Origin: Bacteroidetes bacterium HGW-Bacteroidetes-1
GTDB lineage: Bacteria > Bacteroidota > Bacteroidia > Bacteroidales > F082
Direction of reading: 5' to 3'
Assembly: GCA_002842755.1 (NCBI GenBank)
Contig: PHDU01000007.1
Coordinates: forward strand, 27,030-91,029
Length of the DNA stretch: 64,000 nt
A program made the position numbers and the translations under genes. Below, one piece after another: positions 17,616 through 25,671 of the stretch (its first letter is position 1; each line of letters begins with the position of its first letter). The notes under the pieces are model-generated. The model was not told the origin of the DNA, did not search any database, and saw only the letters and a list, made by a program, of their open reading frames with translations.

Positions 17616-18666
17616 AAACAGGTAAATGATCGCTAAAACCTCCTAAGTAAGTTGGACCTGTGTAGGTGCGGTACAACTTCTTACCAAGATGCCTTTCATC
17701 ATCCATCAACAAAAAAGAAGGCGCAAAAATACGTGCACTTCCCCTTCTGAAATGAAGGCCCTCTTTAGCATAATAGAGATGCTGGCTGATCATAATCTGA
17801 TCAAATATTTGCCATGAATGTTGATGTTTAAGTGTACCCTCATATCCCAATTCATCAGGTGAGGTAAAAAGATGAATCAATTGGTCAGTACTATAAATGA
17901 ATTCAGGTGAAAAAGCTTTCAACCCATAAATAATACTCTCATCAAGTGGTGTATCATTGAAGTCACCCATTACTACAATTTTGGCAAAAGGACGGGCATT
18001 TAAAACAGAATCTACATGCTGTCTTAAAGTCGTTGCAGCAAGCAGACGTTTTTTAACAGACTCTAATTGACCACCATAACGTGAAGGCCAATGATTGACA
18101 TACACATATACTGTATCGCTGTCATTATGTAAAAAAGAGGCAAAAAGAATATCCCTGGTAAGAAAAGAAACATCATTTGTATCTTTTACAGGTATTGGTC
18201 TGGCAACTATCAATGTTAGCATTGTTTTACGATAGATTAGACCAACATCAATGCCTCTGCGATCAGGTGATTCAAAATGAACAATACGATAATCCAAAGC
18301 CTTCAAAGGGGTTCTGGCGATCAGATCAAAAAGGACACTTTCGTTTTCAACCTCGCAGAAACCAATCAGTGTTAACGGGGTGTCCTTCCCCATTGAAACA
18401 ATCGCCTTAAAAACATTGTTTCGTTTGGTAATATATCGACTCAATGTCCACCGCTGTTCACCATCAGGTGTAAACGCATTGTAGTCGAGTGTTGAATCAA
18501 CCTCTGTATCAAAAAAATTCTCAAGATTATAAAAACCAAATCGCAAGTTTTTTGTACTCTGGGCACAAACAAAATGAGGCGCTTGAAAGAAGAACAAAAA
18601 TATGAACCAGATAATCAGATATTTATACTGATTGAAATTCTTAAAACAGCAAAGTATTCGATACAT
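17590..18666 (-). CDS. Secreted endonuclease/exonuclease/phosphatase (EEP) family hydrolase
   Basis: The start is placed at the ATG at 18666; this follows a -7 promoter box at 18682-18689, whereas the alternative ATG at 18702 lies upstream of that box. The product (358 aa) has a hydrophobic signal segment ending near FVCAQ, then the EEP-fold motifs YNLENFFD (Asn), CEVEN (catalytic Glu), DRRGIDVGLIY, VNHWPSRYGG (His), MGDFNDTP (Asp/Asn) and a final SDHLPVF (Asp-His). All expected metal and catalytic residues are present. Substrate could be extracellular DNA, RNA or a phosphoester; the family does not settle it. It converges on cheB with a 26-bp overlap. Confidence 0.85.
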   Translation of the reverse strand: MYRILCCFKNFNQYKYLIIWFIFLFFFQAPHFVCAQSTKNLRFGFYNLENFFDTEVDSTLDYNAFTPDGEQRWTLSRYITKRNNVFKAIVSMGKDTPLTLIGFCEVENESVLFDLIARTPLKALDYRIVHFESPDRRGIDVGLIYRKTMLTLIVARPIPVKDTNDVSFLTRDILFASFLHNDSDTVYVYVNHWPSRYGGQLESVKKRLLAATTLRQHVDSVLNARPFAKIVVMGDFNDTPLDESIIYGLKAFSPEFIYSTDQLIHLFTSPDELGYEGTLKHQHSWQIFDQIMISQHLYYAKEGLHFRRGSARIFAPSFLLMDDERHLGKKLYRTYTGPTYLGGFSDHLPVFIDLEWTP

Positions 18667-18681
18667 ATTTTCATTTTGATC

Positions 18682-18689
18682 CAAAATTA
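18682..18689 (-). promoter_or_regulatory. -7 promoter box for EEP hydrolase
   Basis: On the minus strand this reads TAATTTTG, an exact TAnnTTTG match, 15 bp before the ATG at 18666. It supports the downstream start choice. No correctly spaced -33 TTTG is visible. Confidence 0.45.
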
Positions 18690-18817
18690 ATCTTTTTACC
18701 ATCGCTTTTATGTATGTTTGTACAAATAATAAGGATTAACCACTCAAATAAATTCATTCTTATGCATTCATAACTAGTTGATAATATGTATTTTAAAAAA
18801 TATTTTAAAAAAAGTCA

Positions 18818-18867
18818 TTTTTTTTTGATGCGTTTTTAGCGTTTTTTGGTACTAATGGGTAAAAAGG
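18818..18867 (+). promoter_or_regulatory. 50-bp shared element, copy A (ECF-promoter-like)
   Basis: The element consists of nine T, GATGCG, five T, AGCG, six T, GGTACTAAT, four variable bases, then AAAAAGG. It matches copy B (62107-62156, minus strand) at 45 of 50 positions with no gap. GATGCG (18827-18832) and TACTAAT (18850-18856) are 17 bp apart, the usual -35/-10 spacing, so it looks like an alternative-sigma promoter. The sigma gene ATG (18855) falls inside the -10-like part, which is hard to reconcile with simple promoter function at this copy. Confidence 0.65.
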
Positions 18868-19457
18868 AAGAAAAATACAGTTCAATTGAAATCATTCAAG
18901 GTATAAGAAAGCACGATAGAAAAGTGCTGGATTTCGTTTACAAAGCGTACTTCCCACATGTTTGCAAATATGTTGAAGAACGTCATGGCAACAAAGGAGA
19001 TGCCTGGGATGTATTTCAGGATGCGATGGGTGTTGTTTTCGATCTTGTTAAAAGAGAAAAAAATAACTTCTTACAGGAATCTTCCTTTAAAACGTTCTTC
19101 ATTGGAATATGTCATAATATTTGGCTTAAACAGCTTCGAAACAGAAAGTTGAATCTGATTTTCAACACCGCGATGGTTGAAAGTATGCCAGAAGATGATC
19201 GTGAGATCCAAAGCCTGATTCGATCAAACATTTTGTTCAGGATTTGCCAAAAACATATTGCAATGCTTAAACCAGATTGCAGAATGGTAATTGAGATGAC
19301 GGCAAATGAAGAGGATGGTGAGAAGTTAGCTGAAATGTTGCATTTCGAATCTGTTCAGGCAGCCTACAATAAAAGAAGAACCTGCATTAGAAAATTACTT
19401 GACTTAATAAAAAATGATCCTGAATACAAAAATTTGACCGATTATGAAAAATTTTGA
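18855..19457 (+). CDS. ECF-like RNA polymerase sigma-70 family factor
   Basis: The 200-residue protein starts at ATG 18855; a TTG three codons upstream is less likely. Region 2 is visible in YVEERHGNKGDAWDVFQDAMGVVFD, with the FQD motif of sigma region 2.2, followed by FKTFFIGICHNIWL. A C-terminal region-4 helix-turn-helix lies around residues 140-185 (ANEEDGEKLAEMLHFES, then AAYNKRR). Length and two-domain structure fit group 4 (ECF) factors. The next gene overlaps by 14 bp and looks like its anti-sigma factor. A 50-bp element overlaps its start and recurs upstream of the T9SS cargo gene at 62062, the probable regulon member. Confidence 0.85.
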   Translation: MGKKEEKYSSIEIIQGIRKHDRKVLDFVYKAYFPHVCKYVEERHGNKGDAWDVFQDAMGVVFDLVKREKNNFLQESSFKTFFIGICHNIWLKQLRNRKLNLIFNTAMVESMPEDDREIQSLIRSNILFRICQKHIAMLKPDCRMVIEMTANEEDGEKLAEMLHFESVQAAYNKRRTCIRKLLDLIKNDPEYKNLTDYEKF

Positions 19458-20175
19458 CAGAATTGAAAAATACGTAAGTGGCGAGCTTGAAGAAGGCGAC
19501 CTTTGGGAATTTAAAAAAGCACTTGAAATTGATGCTCAATTGGCAGCAGATTTATCGCAATATATTGATATTAAAGCTGTTTTAATAGAAACTGAAAAAC
19601 AAAGTTTTATGGAAACACTTCATTCCATTCATGAAGAAAATACGCAGAAAGGACGCCAACTCTTCCTCAAAAATTACCGTATACCTGCAATTGCGGCTTC
19701 AATACTATTTTTATTTTCGGCCGGGATTGGGCTTTTATTGATGCAGTCGGGTAATACAAGAGACGCCCTGTTTGAAAAATATTATACAACAGAAAGTGCT
19801 GCTTTTACAGTACGATCGGCCTTGTCTGGATCAGATCAGCCTGTTATGCAAGGCCTTCAATTCTATGAATTACATGACTATAATGCAGCTATCGATATGT
19901 TTGAGAAAGCACCCAACAACATCATGGGAAAACTCTATAGCGGCCTCTCCTACATTGAACTGGGTGAATACAACAAGGCTATTACAGAGTTTAAAATAAT
20001 TATTGAACACAACGACAACTTGTTTATTGATCAGGCTGAATGGTATTTGGCACTCAGTTACCTGAAAACCAACCAGAAAAAAGAATCCATCAAACATCTG
20101 GAGAAAATTGCAGCCGATAGAAGCATTTATAAAACAAAAGCTCAAAAAATACTAAGAGAAATGGAAAACAAATAA
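19444..20175 (+). CDS. Putative anti-sigma factor with one TM and periplasmic TPRs
   Basis: The 243-residue product overlaps the sigma gene by 14 bp. Its first about 45 residues (RIEKYVSGELEEGDLWEF, then LEIDAQLAADL) resemble the cytosolic N-terminus of Bacteroidota anti-sigma proteins, which lack zinc ligands. One membrane helix lies at about 80-101 (IPAIAASILFLFSAGIGLLL), and the C-terminal half holds tetratricopeptide-like repeats (about 132-240; GKLYSGLSYIELGEYNKAI). The topology suggests sigma binding inside and sensing through TPRs in the periplasm. The anti-sigma role is inferred from coupling and topology, not proven. A terminator follows at 20271. Confidence 0.65.
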   Translation: MKNFDRIEKYVSGELEEGDLWEFKKALEIDAQLAADLSQYIDIKAVLIETEKQSFMETLHSIHEENTQKGRQLFLKNYRIPAIAASILFLFSAGIGLLLMQSGNTRDALFEKYYTTESAAFTVRSALSGSDQPVMQGLQFYELHDYNAAIDMFEKAPNNIMGKLYSGLSYIELGEYNKAITEFKIIIEHNDNLFIDQAEWYLALSYLKTNQKKESIKHLEKIAADRSIYKTKAQKILREMENK

Positions 20176-20189
20176 GTTTTTGGTTACAA

Positions 20190-20221
20190 AGATGCCAAGG
20201 CATTTCAATTGTCTGGCATCT
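20190..20221 (+). other. Inverted repeat after anti-sigma gene
   Basis: AGATGCCA (20190-20197) pairs perfectly with TGGCATCT (20214-20221) across a 16-nt loop. No T-tract follows, so it is not a classic terminator. It may be an mRNA-stabilising stem or half of a two-hairpin terminator region. Confidence 0.35.
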
Positions 20222-20270
20222 TCTGTAAACAAATATAACAACATCATCTCTAAAGTGGTTTTTATTTTTT

Positions 20271-20312
20271 AGCACGGTACTAAGGGAGCATAATAAGTAC
20301 CGTGCTTTTTTT
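20271..20312 (+). terminator. Intrinsic terminator of sigma/anti-sigma operon
   Basis: A perfect 11-bp stem, AGCACGGTACT (20271-20281) with AGTACCGTGCT (20296-20306), has a 14-nt loop and runs into seven T. It lies 96 bp after the anti-sigma stop and separates that operon from the tRNA-Val promoter. Confidence 0.9.
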
Positions 20313-20518
20313 ATAAATAAATTTGAGATATATATAGAGGACTTTTTGATGCTTAATACAAATTCAGAATTTTGATTGTTTCTTATTCTAAGATTGTTGT
20401 GATTACAAATTATCTCAATCGAATGGCATATATATTTAAGAATGAATAGGATTCTTCATTGTTGCCAACCTGCAACACCGTTTTTTTTGTTAATAAGTTT
20501 TTCTTTTATGATTTTTTC

Positions 20519-20526
20519 TAACTTTG
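20519..20526 (+). promoter_or_regulatory. -7 promoter box of tRNA-Val
   Basis: TAACTTTG is an exact TAnnTTTG match, with 10 bp between the box and the first base of the mature tRNA. No consensus -33 element is placed 19 bp upstream. Confidence 0.65.
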
Positions 20527-20536
20527 CAACCACAAA

Positions 20537-20611
20537 GGGTTGTTAGCTCAGTTGGTTTAGAGCATTACCTTGACAGGGTAGGGGTCACTGGTTCGACTCC
20601 AGTACAACCCA
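20537..20611 (+). tRNA. tRNA-Val (GAC)
   Basis: A cloverleaf can be folded by eye. The acceptor stem is GGGTTGT/ACAACCC; the D-arm stem GCTC/GAGC; the anticodon stem TTACC/GGTAG with loop TTGACAG giving anticodon GAC (valine). The T-arm is ACTGG-TTCGACT-CCAGT and the discriminator base is A. The CCA end is not fully encoded. An intrinsic terminator starts 5 bp after the tRNA. Confidence 0.95.
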
Positions 20612-20616
20612 CATTT

Positions 20617-20645
20617 AAGAGTCTGATCTTCAGACTCTTTTTTTT
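20617..20645 (+). terminator. Intrinsic terminator of tRNA-Val
   Basis: AAGAGTCTGA (20617-20626) and TCAGACTCTT (20630-20639) form a perfect 10-bp stem with a 3-nt loop, followed by a run of T to 20645. Confidence 0.92.
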
Positions 20646-20808
20646 GTTAACACAATCCAAGTGTAGGATTAATGTCATCCTTCATATCCTAAAAAGAAAT
20701 CCTTGATAAATTGTTATCAGAATGGTATAAACACATTGACATAGGTTCAATCAAATAAATTAAAATAAACTTTTCGTTATGTTTACAAAATCATATCGAA
20801 TGAATCCA

Positions 20809-20816
20809 TATTTTTG
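20809..20816 (+). promoter_or_regulatory. -7 promoter box of modE-like operon
   Basis: TATTTTTG matches TAnnTTTG exactly, 17 bp before the ATG of the ModE-like regulator. A weak TTTA occurs near the -33 position (20782-20785). Confidence 0.5.
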
Positions 20817-20833
20817 CAGTTAAATATCACACA

Positions 20834-21220
20834 ATGGATAAACCACCACGCCCAAGTCGAAAAGAGGTGTTTTTAAATTACAAGATATGGCTTTCCAGTC
20901 TTACCGGACATGGCCAGATTGAAAATGACACCTATCAGCTACTTGAAATAATTGATTCAAAAGGCACTTTGAGAGCTGCTGCAGAAGATGCAGGAATGAG
21001 TTATCGCAAGGCATGGGGGAAAATTACTTCCGCAGAAGATATTCTTGGTTATCCATTACTGGAAAAACACAGAGGTGGCAAGAACGGGGGGAACTCAACC
21101 CTGACCCCAGCATCACATAAACTCCTAGAAGCATACAGAGCCCTCCAGCAACGTTTTGACGACAGTATTGAAGAGGCTTTCAATGATTTTGTTAAAAATC
21201 TGAATAAACAATCAGAATAG
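20834..21220 (+). CDS. ModE-like winged-helix regulator (DNA-binding domain only)
   Basis: The 128-residue protein matches the N-terminal LysR-like winged-helix domain of ModE (GTLRAAAEDAGMSYRKAWGKI helix-turn-helix at about 54-74; LLEKHRGGKNGGNSTLTP wing at about 86-103). The C-terminal Mo-binding (TOBE/MOP) domains of enterobacterial ModE are absent, as is common in Bacteroidota. It likely represses or activates molybdate/tungstate genes. The solute-binding protein gene starts 2 bp downstream, so the two form an operon. Confidence 0.88.
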   Translation: MDKPPRPSRKEVFLNYKIWLSSLTGHGQIENDTYQLLEIIDSKGTLRAAAEDAGMSYRKAWGKITSAEDILGYPLLEKHRGGKNGGNSTLTPASHKLLEAYRALQQRFDDSIEEAFNDFVKNLNKQSE

Positions 21221-21222
21221 CA

Positions 21223-22161
21223 ATGAAAAGAATTTTTATCCTTCTCATTACTGTTCTGGCATTAACAAATTGTAGTACCAAGAAGCCTGCAGAACAAATA
21301 ATAATTTTTCATGCAGGGAGCATGAGCTATCCTCTGAGGTCAGTTCTGGAGGGTTTTAAATTAGAAAATCCTGAAATTTCAATCTTACATGAAGCAGCAG
21401 GTTCTGTTGCCTCTGCAAGAAAAGTGACTGAATTGAAACGCCCTGCCGATATCCTGATTCTTGCTGATTATCAGATTATAGATCAGATGCTTATACCTGA
21501 CTTTAGCAGTTTCAACATTCATTTTGCAACAAACAGTATTGGTCTGGCTTACACCAGAGATTCAAGATATTCAGAAAATATTAATGCTGTCAACTGGCAT
21601 GAAATACTTCAACATCCTGATGTTAAAACAGGCGTTGCTGATCCTCAGGCCGACCCATGTGGTTACCGCACAAGAATGTTGCTGCAATTGGCTGAAAAAA
21701 TCTACAGCGACTCGCTTCTCGGGCAATCCATTCTTTCGGAAAAAAAGTTTTATCAAAGGCCAAAAGAAACGGACCTGATTGCTCTGCTTGAAACCAGAAC
21801 AATAGACTACATTTTTATATACGAGAGCATCTCCCATCAACATGGATTAGAGTTTCTTGCATTATCCGACTCTTTGAATTTAAGCCAGAATACTCTAAAC
21901 AATTGGTACAAAAATGCTGAGATAAAACTTAGGGGAGAGCATAAAGGTGATGAAACAACGCTTAAAGGTGAAGCTATCACCTATGGGTTGACGATTTTGA
22001 ACAATGCCCCCAATAAAAAATCAGCCTATAAATTTGTCAACTGGCTATTGCAATCTGATAAAGGAATTTTACTTTTAAAAAATGCTGGCTTAAAGCCCCT
22101 ATTTCCAGCTCAGGTTCATTACGAAGGCACCTATCCAATTGACTTAAAATTAAATCAGTAA
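21223..22161 (+). CDS. Molybdate/tungstate-binding lipoprotein (WtpA/ModA-like)
   Basis: The 312-residue protein has a lipoprotein signal ending in LALTNC (Cys17), then a type II periplasmic binding-protein fold starting IIIFHAGSMSYPLRSVLEGF. Conserved elements include HEAAGSVASARKVTEL, PADILILADY, DPQADPCGYRTRML and GEAITYGLTIL, all typical of the WtpA/tungstate-binding family. It should capture tungstate or molybdate outside the inner membrane for an ABC importer. No WtpB/ModB permease or ATPase follows; the next gene is an aldehyde dehydrogenase. It therefore appears as an orphan binding protein controlled with a ModE-like regulator. Confidence 0.87.
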   Translation: MKRIFILLITVLALTNCSTKKPAEQIIIFHAGSMSYPLRSVLEGFKLENPEISILHEAAGSVASARKVTELKRPADILILADYQIIDQMLIPDFSSFNIHFATNSIGLAYTRDSRYSENINAVNWHEILQHPDVKTGVADPQADPCGYRTRMLLQLAEKIYSDSLLGQSILSEKKFYQRPKETDLIALLETRTIDYIFIYESISHQHGLEFLALSDSLNLSQNTLNNWYKNAEIKLRGEHKGDETTLKGEAITYGLTILNNAPNKKSAYKFVNWLLQSDKGILLLKNAGLKPLFPAQVHYEGTYPIDLKLNQ

Positions 22162-22185
22162 AATTCAATAAACAAAAATACAAAG

Positions 22186-23742
22186 ATGATACATGTTTGT
22201 CCAACTTGTGATATTAGACCAGCTTTAGAGCGGCTGGGTATTAAAAAAATTAATAACGGAGCAAGTACCGGCGCCGATTGGATCGAGACCAATGGCGAGC
22301 TGCTTGATAGTTTTGCATCTTGTGACGGGAGGCTTATTGCAAGCGTAAAACAAGGTAGCTGGGATGACTATCAAACCATAATGGATAAGGCCCAGGAAGC
22401 TTTTAAATCCTGGCGTATGATTCCTGCACCACAGCGAGGCGACATTGTTCGTCAGATGGGTAACGAATTTCGTCGTCACAAAGAAGATCTGGGTCGATTG
22501 GTAAGCTATGAAATGGGAAAAATCTATCAGGAAGGATTGGGTGAAGTGCAGGAAATGATTGATATTGCAGATTTTGCGATGGGAATATCACGCCAGCTGT
22601 ATGGATCGACAATGCATAGTGAACGTCCCCGACATCGTATGTATGATCAGTATCATCCATTGGGTGTTGTTGGCGTTATAACTGCATTCAATTTCCCGGT
22701 TGCTGTTTGGGCATGGAATGCCATGCTTGCCCTGGTTACAGGTAATGTTGTTTTGTGGAAACCATCATCAAAGGTGCCACTTTGCTCAATCGCAATCCAC
22801 AATATCATTGCAGATGTTTTGAAACGCAACAATGTTCCTGAAGGAGTTACAAATCTCATTATTGGAAGCTCAAAACATTTTGGTGATAATATGCTCGCCG
22901 ATAAGCGTATTCCTCTTATTTCCTGCACTGGTAGCACTGCCGTTGGCCGACGTGTTGGTCGTATCGTTGGAGAACGACTTGGGCGCACCCTTTTAGAATT
23001 AGGAGGTAACAATGCCATCATTATTTCGGAAAAAGCCGATCAAGATATGGCACTAATGGCTACAGTTTTTGGTGCAGTTGGTACGGCCGGACAACGTTGT
23101 ACATCAACACGAAGGCTAATAATACATGAATCTGTTTATGAAGAATTCAAAGAAAAGCTTGTTAACGCTTATAAACAAATTCGTATTGGCTGTCCTCTTG
23201 ACCCACAAAATATTGTCGGTCCTTTGATCGACAAACCTGCAGTACACGCTTTTCAGTATGCACAGGAACAACTCCTAAAAGAAGGCGGGAAAATACTCAC
23301 AGGGGGCAAAGTGCTTGAAGGAAAAGGTTTTGAGTCAGGATGTTACGTTGAACCTGTTTTAGCAGAAGCACAAAATCATTACACGATCGTACAGGAAGAA
23401 ACCTTCGCCCCTATTCTTTATCTGATAAAATACAAACATCTCGACGAGGCTATTGAACTTCACAATGCCGTTCCTCAAGGCCTTTCATCTGCTATTTTTA
23501 GCAGTAATCTTCTTGAGGCTGAGCGTTTTCTTTCTCATGAAGGTTCCGACTGTGGAATCGCCAATGTAAACATCGGTACATCTGGCGCTGAGATTGGCGG
23601 CGCATTCGGTGGCGAGAAAGATACTGGTGGTGGACGTGAATCGGGTAGTGATGCGTGGAAAACATATATGCGCAGACAAACCAACACCATTAATTATAGT
23701 TCAGAGCTTCCTTTTGCACAAGGCATTAAGTTTGTTTTATGA
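22186..23742 (+). CDS. NAD-dependent aldehyde dehydrogenase, ALDH7 (aminoadipate-semialdehyde DH) type
   Basis: The 518-residue enzyme has the full ALDH signature: AFNFPVAVWAWN (cofactor region), TGSTAVGRRVG, catalytic base E271 (LLELGGNNA) and nucleophile C305 (GTAGQRCTSTRR), then EETFAPILY and the ALDH7-typical GTSGAEIGGAFGGEKDTGGG and ESGSDAWK. In this family the substrate is alpha-aminoadipic semialdehyde or piperideine-6-carboxylate in lysine catabolism. Residues 1-10 (MIHVCPTCDI) are an unusual Cys-containing extension, so the true start could be slightly downstream. It is 24 bp after the WtpA-like gene; a functional link is not evident. Confidence 0.88.
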   Translation: MIHVCPTCDIRPALERLGIKKINNGASTGADWIETNGELLDSFASCDGRLIASVKQGSWDDYQTIMDKAQEAFKSWRMIPAPQRGDIVRQMGNEFRRHKEDLGRLVSYEMGKIYQEGLGEVQEMIDIADFAMGISRQLYGSTMHSERPRHRMYDQYHPLGVVGVITAFNFPVAVWAWNAMLALVTGNVVLWKPSSKVPLCSIAIHNIIADVLKRNNVPEGVTNLIIGSSKHFGDNMLADKRIPLISCTGSTAVGRRVGRIVGERLGRTLLELGGNNAIIISEKADQDMALMATVFGAVGTAGQRCTSTRRLIIHESVYEEFKEKLVNAYKQIRIGCPLDPQNIVGPLIDKPAVHAFQYAQEQLLKEGGKILTGGKVLEGKGFESGCYVEPVLAEAQNHYTIVQEETFAPILYLIKYKHLDEAIELHNAVPQGLSSAIFSSNLLEAERFLSHEGSDCGIANVNIGTSGAEIGGAFGGEKDTGGGRESGSDAWKTYMRRQTNTINYSSELPFAQGIKFVL

Positions 23743-24061
23743 AAATTAAATTATCAGGGATATCATTGATGTGAAGTTATTGCAATGAAACAAAGATCTC
23801 TTATGTAAGTTAAGATACCCATTGTTTATTCTGCCAATCATAAGGTCTTTTACTTATTTGTGGTTTATACCAAAGTGAATTATAGATGAATCCAAAAGCA
23901 TTAATGGTATAGTGCCGATGGATAGAAATGTTAGGCCAATTGAGTGAACGATAATTGGACTATTACATTTCTCCTTTCGGTATTATTCCTCTAGGAGTGA
24001 CATATTCTGTTTTTCTGTGTAATCCAGGTTTAAATATTTTTCCTGATCACATATATTCAAA
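23743..24061. other. Intergenic region with repeat-like remnant
   Basis: No gene is supported here. Around 23971-23997 there is an imperfect inverted repeat: CTCCTTTCGG, 7-nt loop, CCTCTAGGAG, pairing at 7 of 10 positions. In plus frame it would encode SPFGIIPLGVTYSVFLCNPG, which resembles the junk translations of intergenic palindromic repeats common in Bacteroidota genomes. The start of the next gene's promoter marks the end of the region. Confidence 0.35.
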
Positions 24062-24093
24062 TTTGGTTCCATCTTTTTGAATCATTACTTTTG
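24062..24093 (+). promoter_or_regulatory. Promoter (-33 TTTG, -7 TACTTTTG) of HerA-like gene
   Basis: TTTG at 24062-24065 and an exact TAnnTTTG match at 24086-24093 are 20 bp apart, close to the Bacteroidota consensus. The alternative TTG start at 24091 lies inside the -7 box, so the ATG at 24118 is the better start. Confidence 0.7.
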
Positions 24094-24117
24094 TGCCTCA
24101 ACAATAACAATTGGTTA

Positions 24118-25671
24118 ATGAAGAAGAATCAATTTATAGAATCCATCAGCAGCGGATATCATTTTAAAGGGACCTCCCTCCTTCTTGGTGGTGCAATGCT
24201 CGATAATGAGGCGGTTGGAGGATTGCAGGTCAGAGCCCCATTAAAGATGCTTAACAGACACGGACTAATTGCAGGCGCAACTGGAACAGGAAAAACAAAA
24301 ACCTTGCAAGGGTTCGCAGAAAGTCTCTCTGACAATGGAATACCTGTGCTCCTGATGGACATTAAGGGAGACTTAAGCGGATTGTCTCAGCCAGGACAGC
24401 CTCACCCCAAAATTGAAGACAGACATCAGAAAATTGGTATTCCTTGGAAGGCAAGTCCTTATCCTGTTGAATTGCTAACGATTTCCCAGGAAAAAGGCGT
24501 TAGATTACGTGCTACAATAAGTGAGTTTGGCCCGGTTCTGCTCAGTAAGATTTTGGGACTCAATGATACCCAACAAGGAACAGTATCCCTAGCATTTAAA
24601 TATTGTGATGATCGCACCCTTCCTTTGCTTGATATTAAAGATTTCAGAGCAGTTCTCCAATATATTGCAGGTGACGGAAAAGAAGAAATACAAAAAGAAT
24701 ACGGGCTTGTCAGCAGTTCGACTGTTGGAGCGATCATGCGTAAACTTCTCGAACTTGAACAGCAAGGCGCTGATATTTTTTTCGGCGAACGAAGTTTTGA
24801 CGTAGAAGATTTACTTCAGCTCGATACCAACGGCCGCGGAACTATCAACATTCTGCGATTGGTAGATATTCAAAGCAATCCGAAACTATTTTCAACTTTT
24901 ATGCTTTGTTTACTCGCTGAAATTTATCAAAAATTTCCGGAAAGAGGAGATATGGATCAACCTGAATTGGTAATTTTCATTGATGAGGCGCACTTGATAT
25001 TCAGTGAGGCATCGAAAGCACTGCTCAACCAGATTGAATCCATTATCAAGCTTATCCGATCAAAAGGTGTAGGCATCTTTTTTTGCACTCAGAATCCTGG
25101 GGATGTACCTGATGCTGTTTTAAGTCAACTTGGACTAAAAATACAACACTCGTTGCGTGCATTTACAGCCAAAGACAGAAAAGAAATAAAACAAGTGGCC
25201 GAGAATTATCCTCTTTCAGAATTTTACAATGTCGATCAGTCGCTTACCGAACTTGGCATTGGAGAGGCATTTGTTACGTTGCTCAATGAGAAAGGCAGTC
25301 CAACACCATTGGTTCATTGTCTGTTATGTGCGCCACATTCGCGAATGGATATTATTTCAGATGATGAAATGAATCATTTGTTTAAGAAAAGCAAACTGAT
25401 GCTAAAATATAATGAACCCATTGACAGAGAAAGTGCTTTTGAGATACTTCAGAAGAAAATGATAGAAGCAGATCAGCAAAAATCATCTGAAGAAAACAAA
25501 GCAGCAAGGTCAAAAACACAATCCAAACCTCATCCCACTACCTTTGAAAAAGTTATGAAAAGTCCTGTTACAACAACAATTTTGAGAGAAGTCACACGTG
25601 GTTTGTTAGGGGTTCTGGGAATTAGTGCCAGTGCAAGAAGCAGACGCTCAACCAGCCTAAGAAAAAGATAG
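24118..25671 (+). CDS. HerA-like ATPase, DUF853 family
   Basis: The 517-residue protein has Walker A GATGTGKT (about 54-61), Walker B LVIFIDEAHLIF, and the FFCTQNPGDVPDAVLSQLG stretch typical of DUF853 'helicase HerA-like C-terminal' proteins. The C-terminal about 60 residues are Lys/Ser/Arg-rich. The family is widespread with uncertain function; the ATPase fold is related to HerA/FtsK translocases. No NurA-like nuclease or other defence gene is adjacent, so this is treated as a housekeeping member of unknown role. Confidence 0.88.
   Translation: MKKNQFIESISSGYHFKGTSLLLGGAMLDNEAVGGLQVRAPLKMLNRHGLIAGATGTGKTKTLQGFAESLSDNGIPVLLMDIKGDLSGLSQPGQPHPKIEDRHQKIGIPWKASPYPVELLTISQEKGVRLRATISEFGPVLLSKILGLNDTQQGTVSLAFKYCDDRTLPLLDIKDFRAVLQYIAGDGKEEIQKEYGLVSSSTVGAIMRKLLELEQQGADIFFGERSFDVEDLLQLDTNGRGTINILRLVDIQSNPKLFSTFMLCLLAEIYQKFPERGDMDQPELVIFIDEAHLIFSEASKALLNQIESIIKLIRSKGVGIFFCTQNPGDVPDAVLSQLGLKIQHSLRAFTAKDRKEIKQVAENYPLSEFYNVDQSLTELGIGEAFVTLLNEKGSPTPLVHCLLCAPHSRMDIISDDEMNHLFKKSKLMLKYNEPIDRESAFEILQKKMIEADQQKSSEENKAARSKTQSKPHPTTFEKVMKSPVTTTILREVTRGLLGVLGISASARSRRSTSLRKR

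Noticed and set aside
18667..18702. Longer start for the EEP-family hydrolase
   Set aside because: It lies upstream of the -7 box at 18682-18689, and the shorter form starts directly before the signal peptide.
24091..24117. TTG start for the HerA-like gene
   Set aside because: It lies inside the -7 box of a good promoter, so it would not be in the mRNA.
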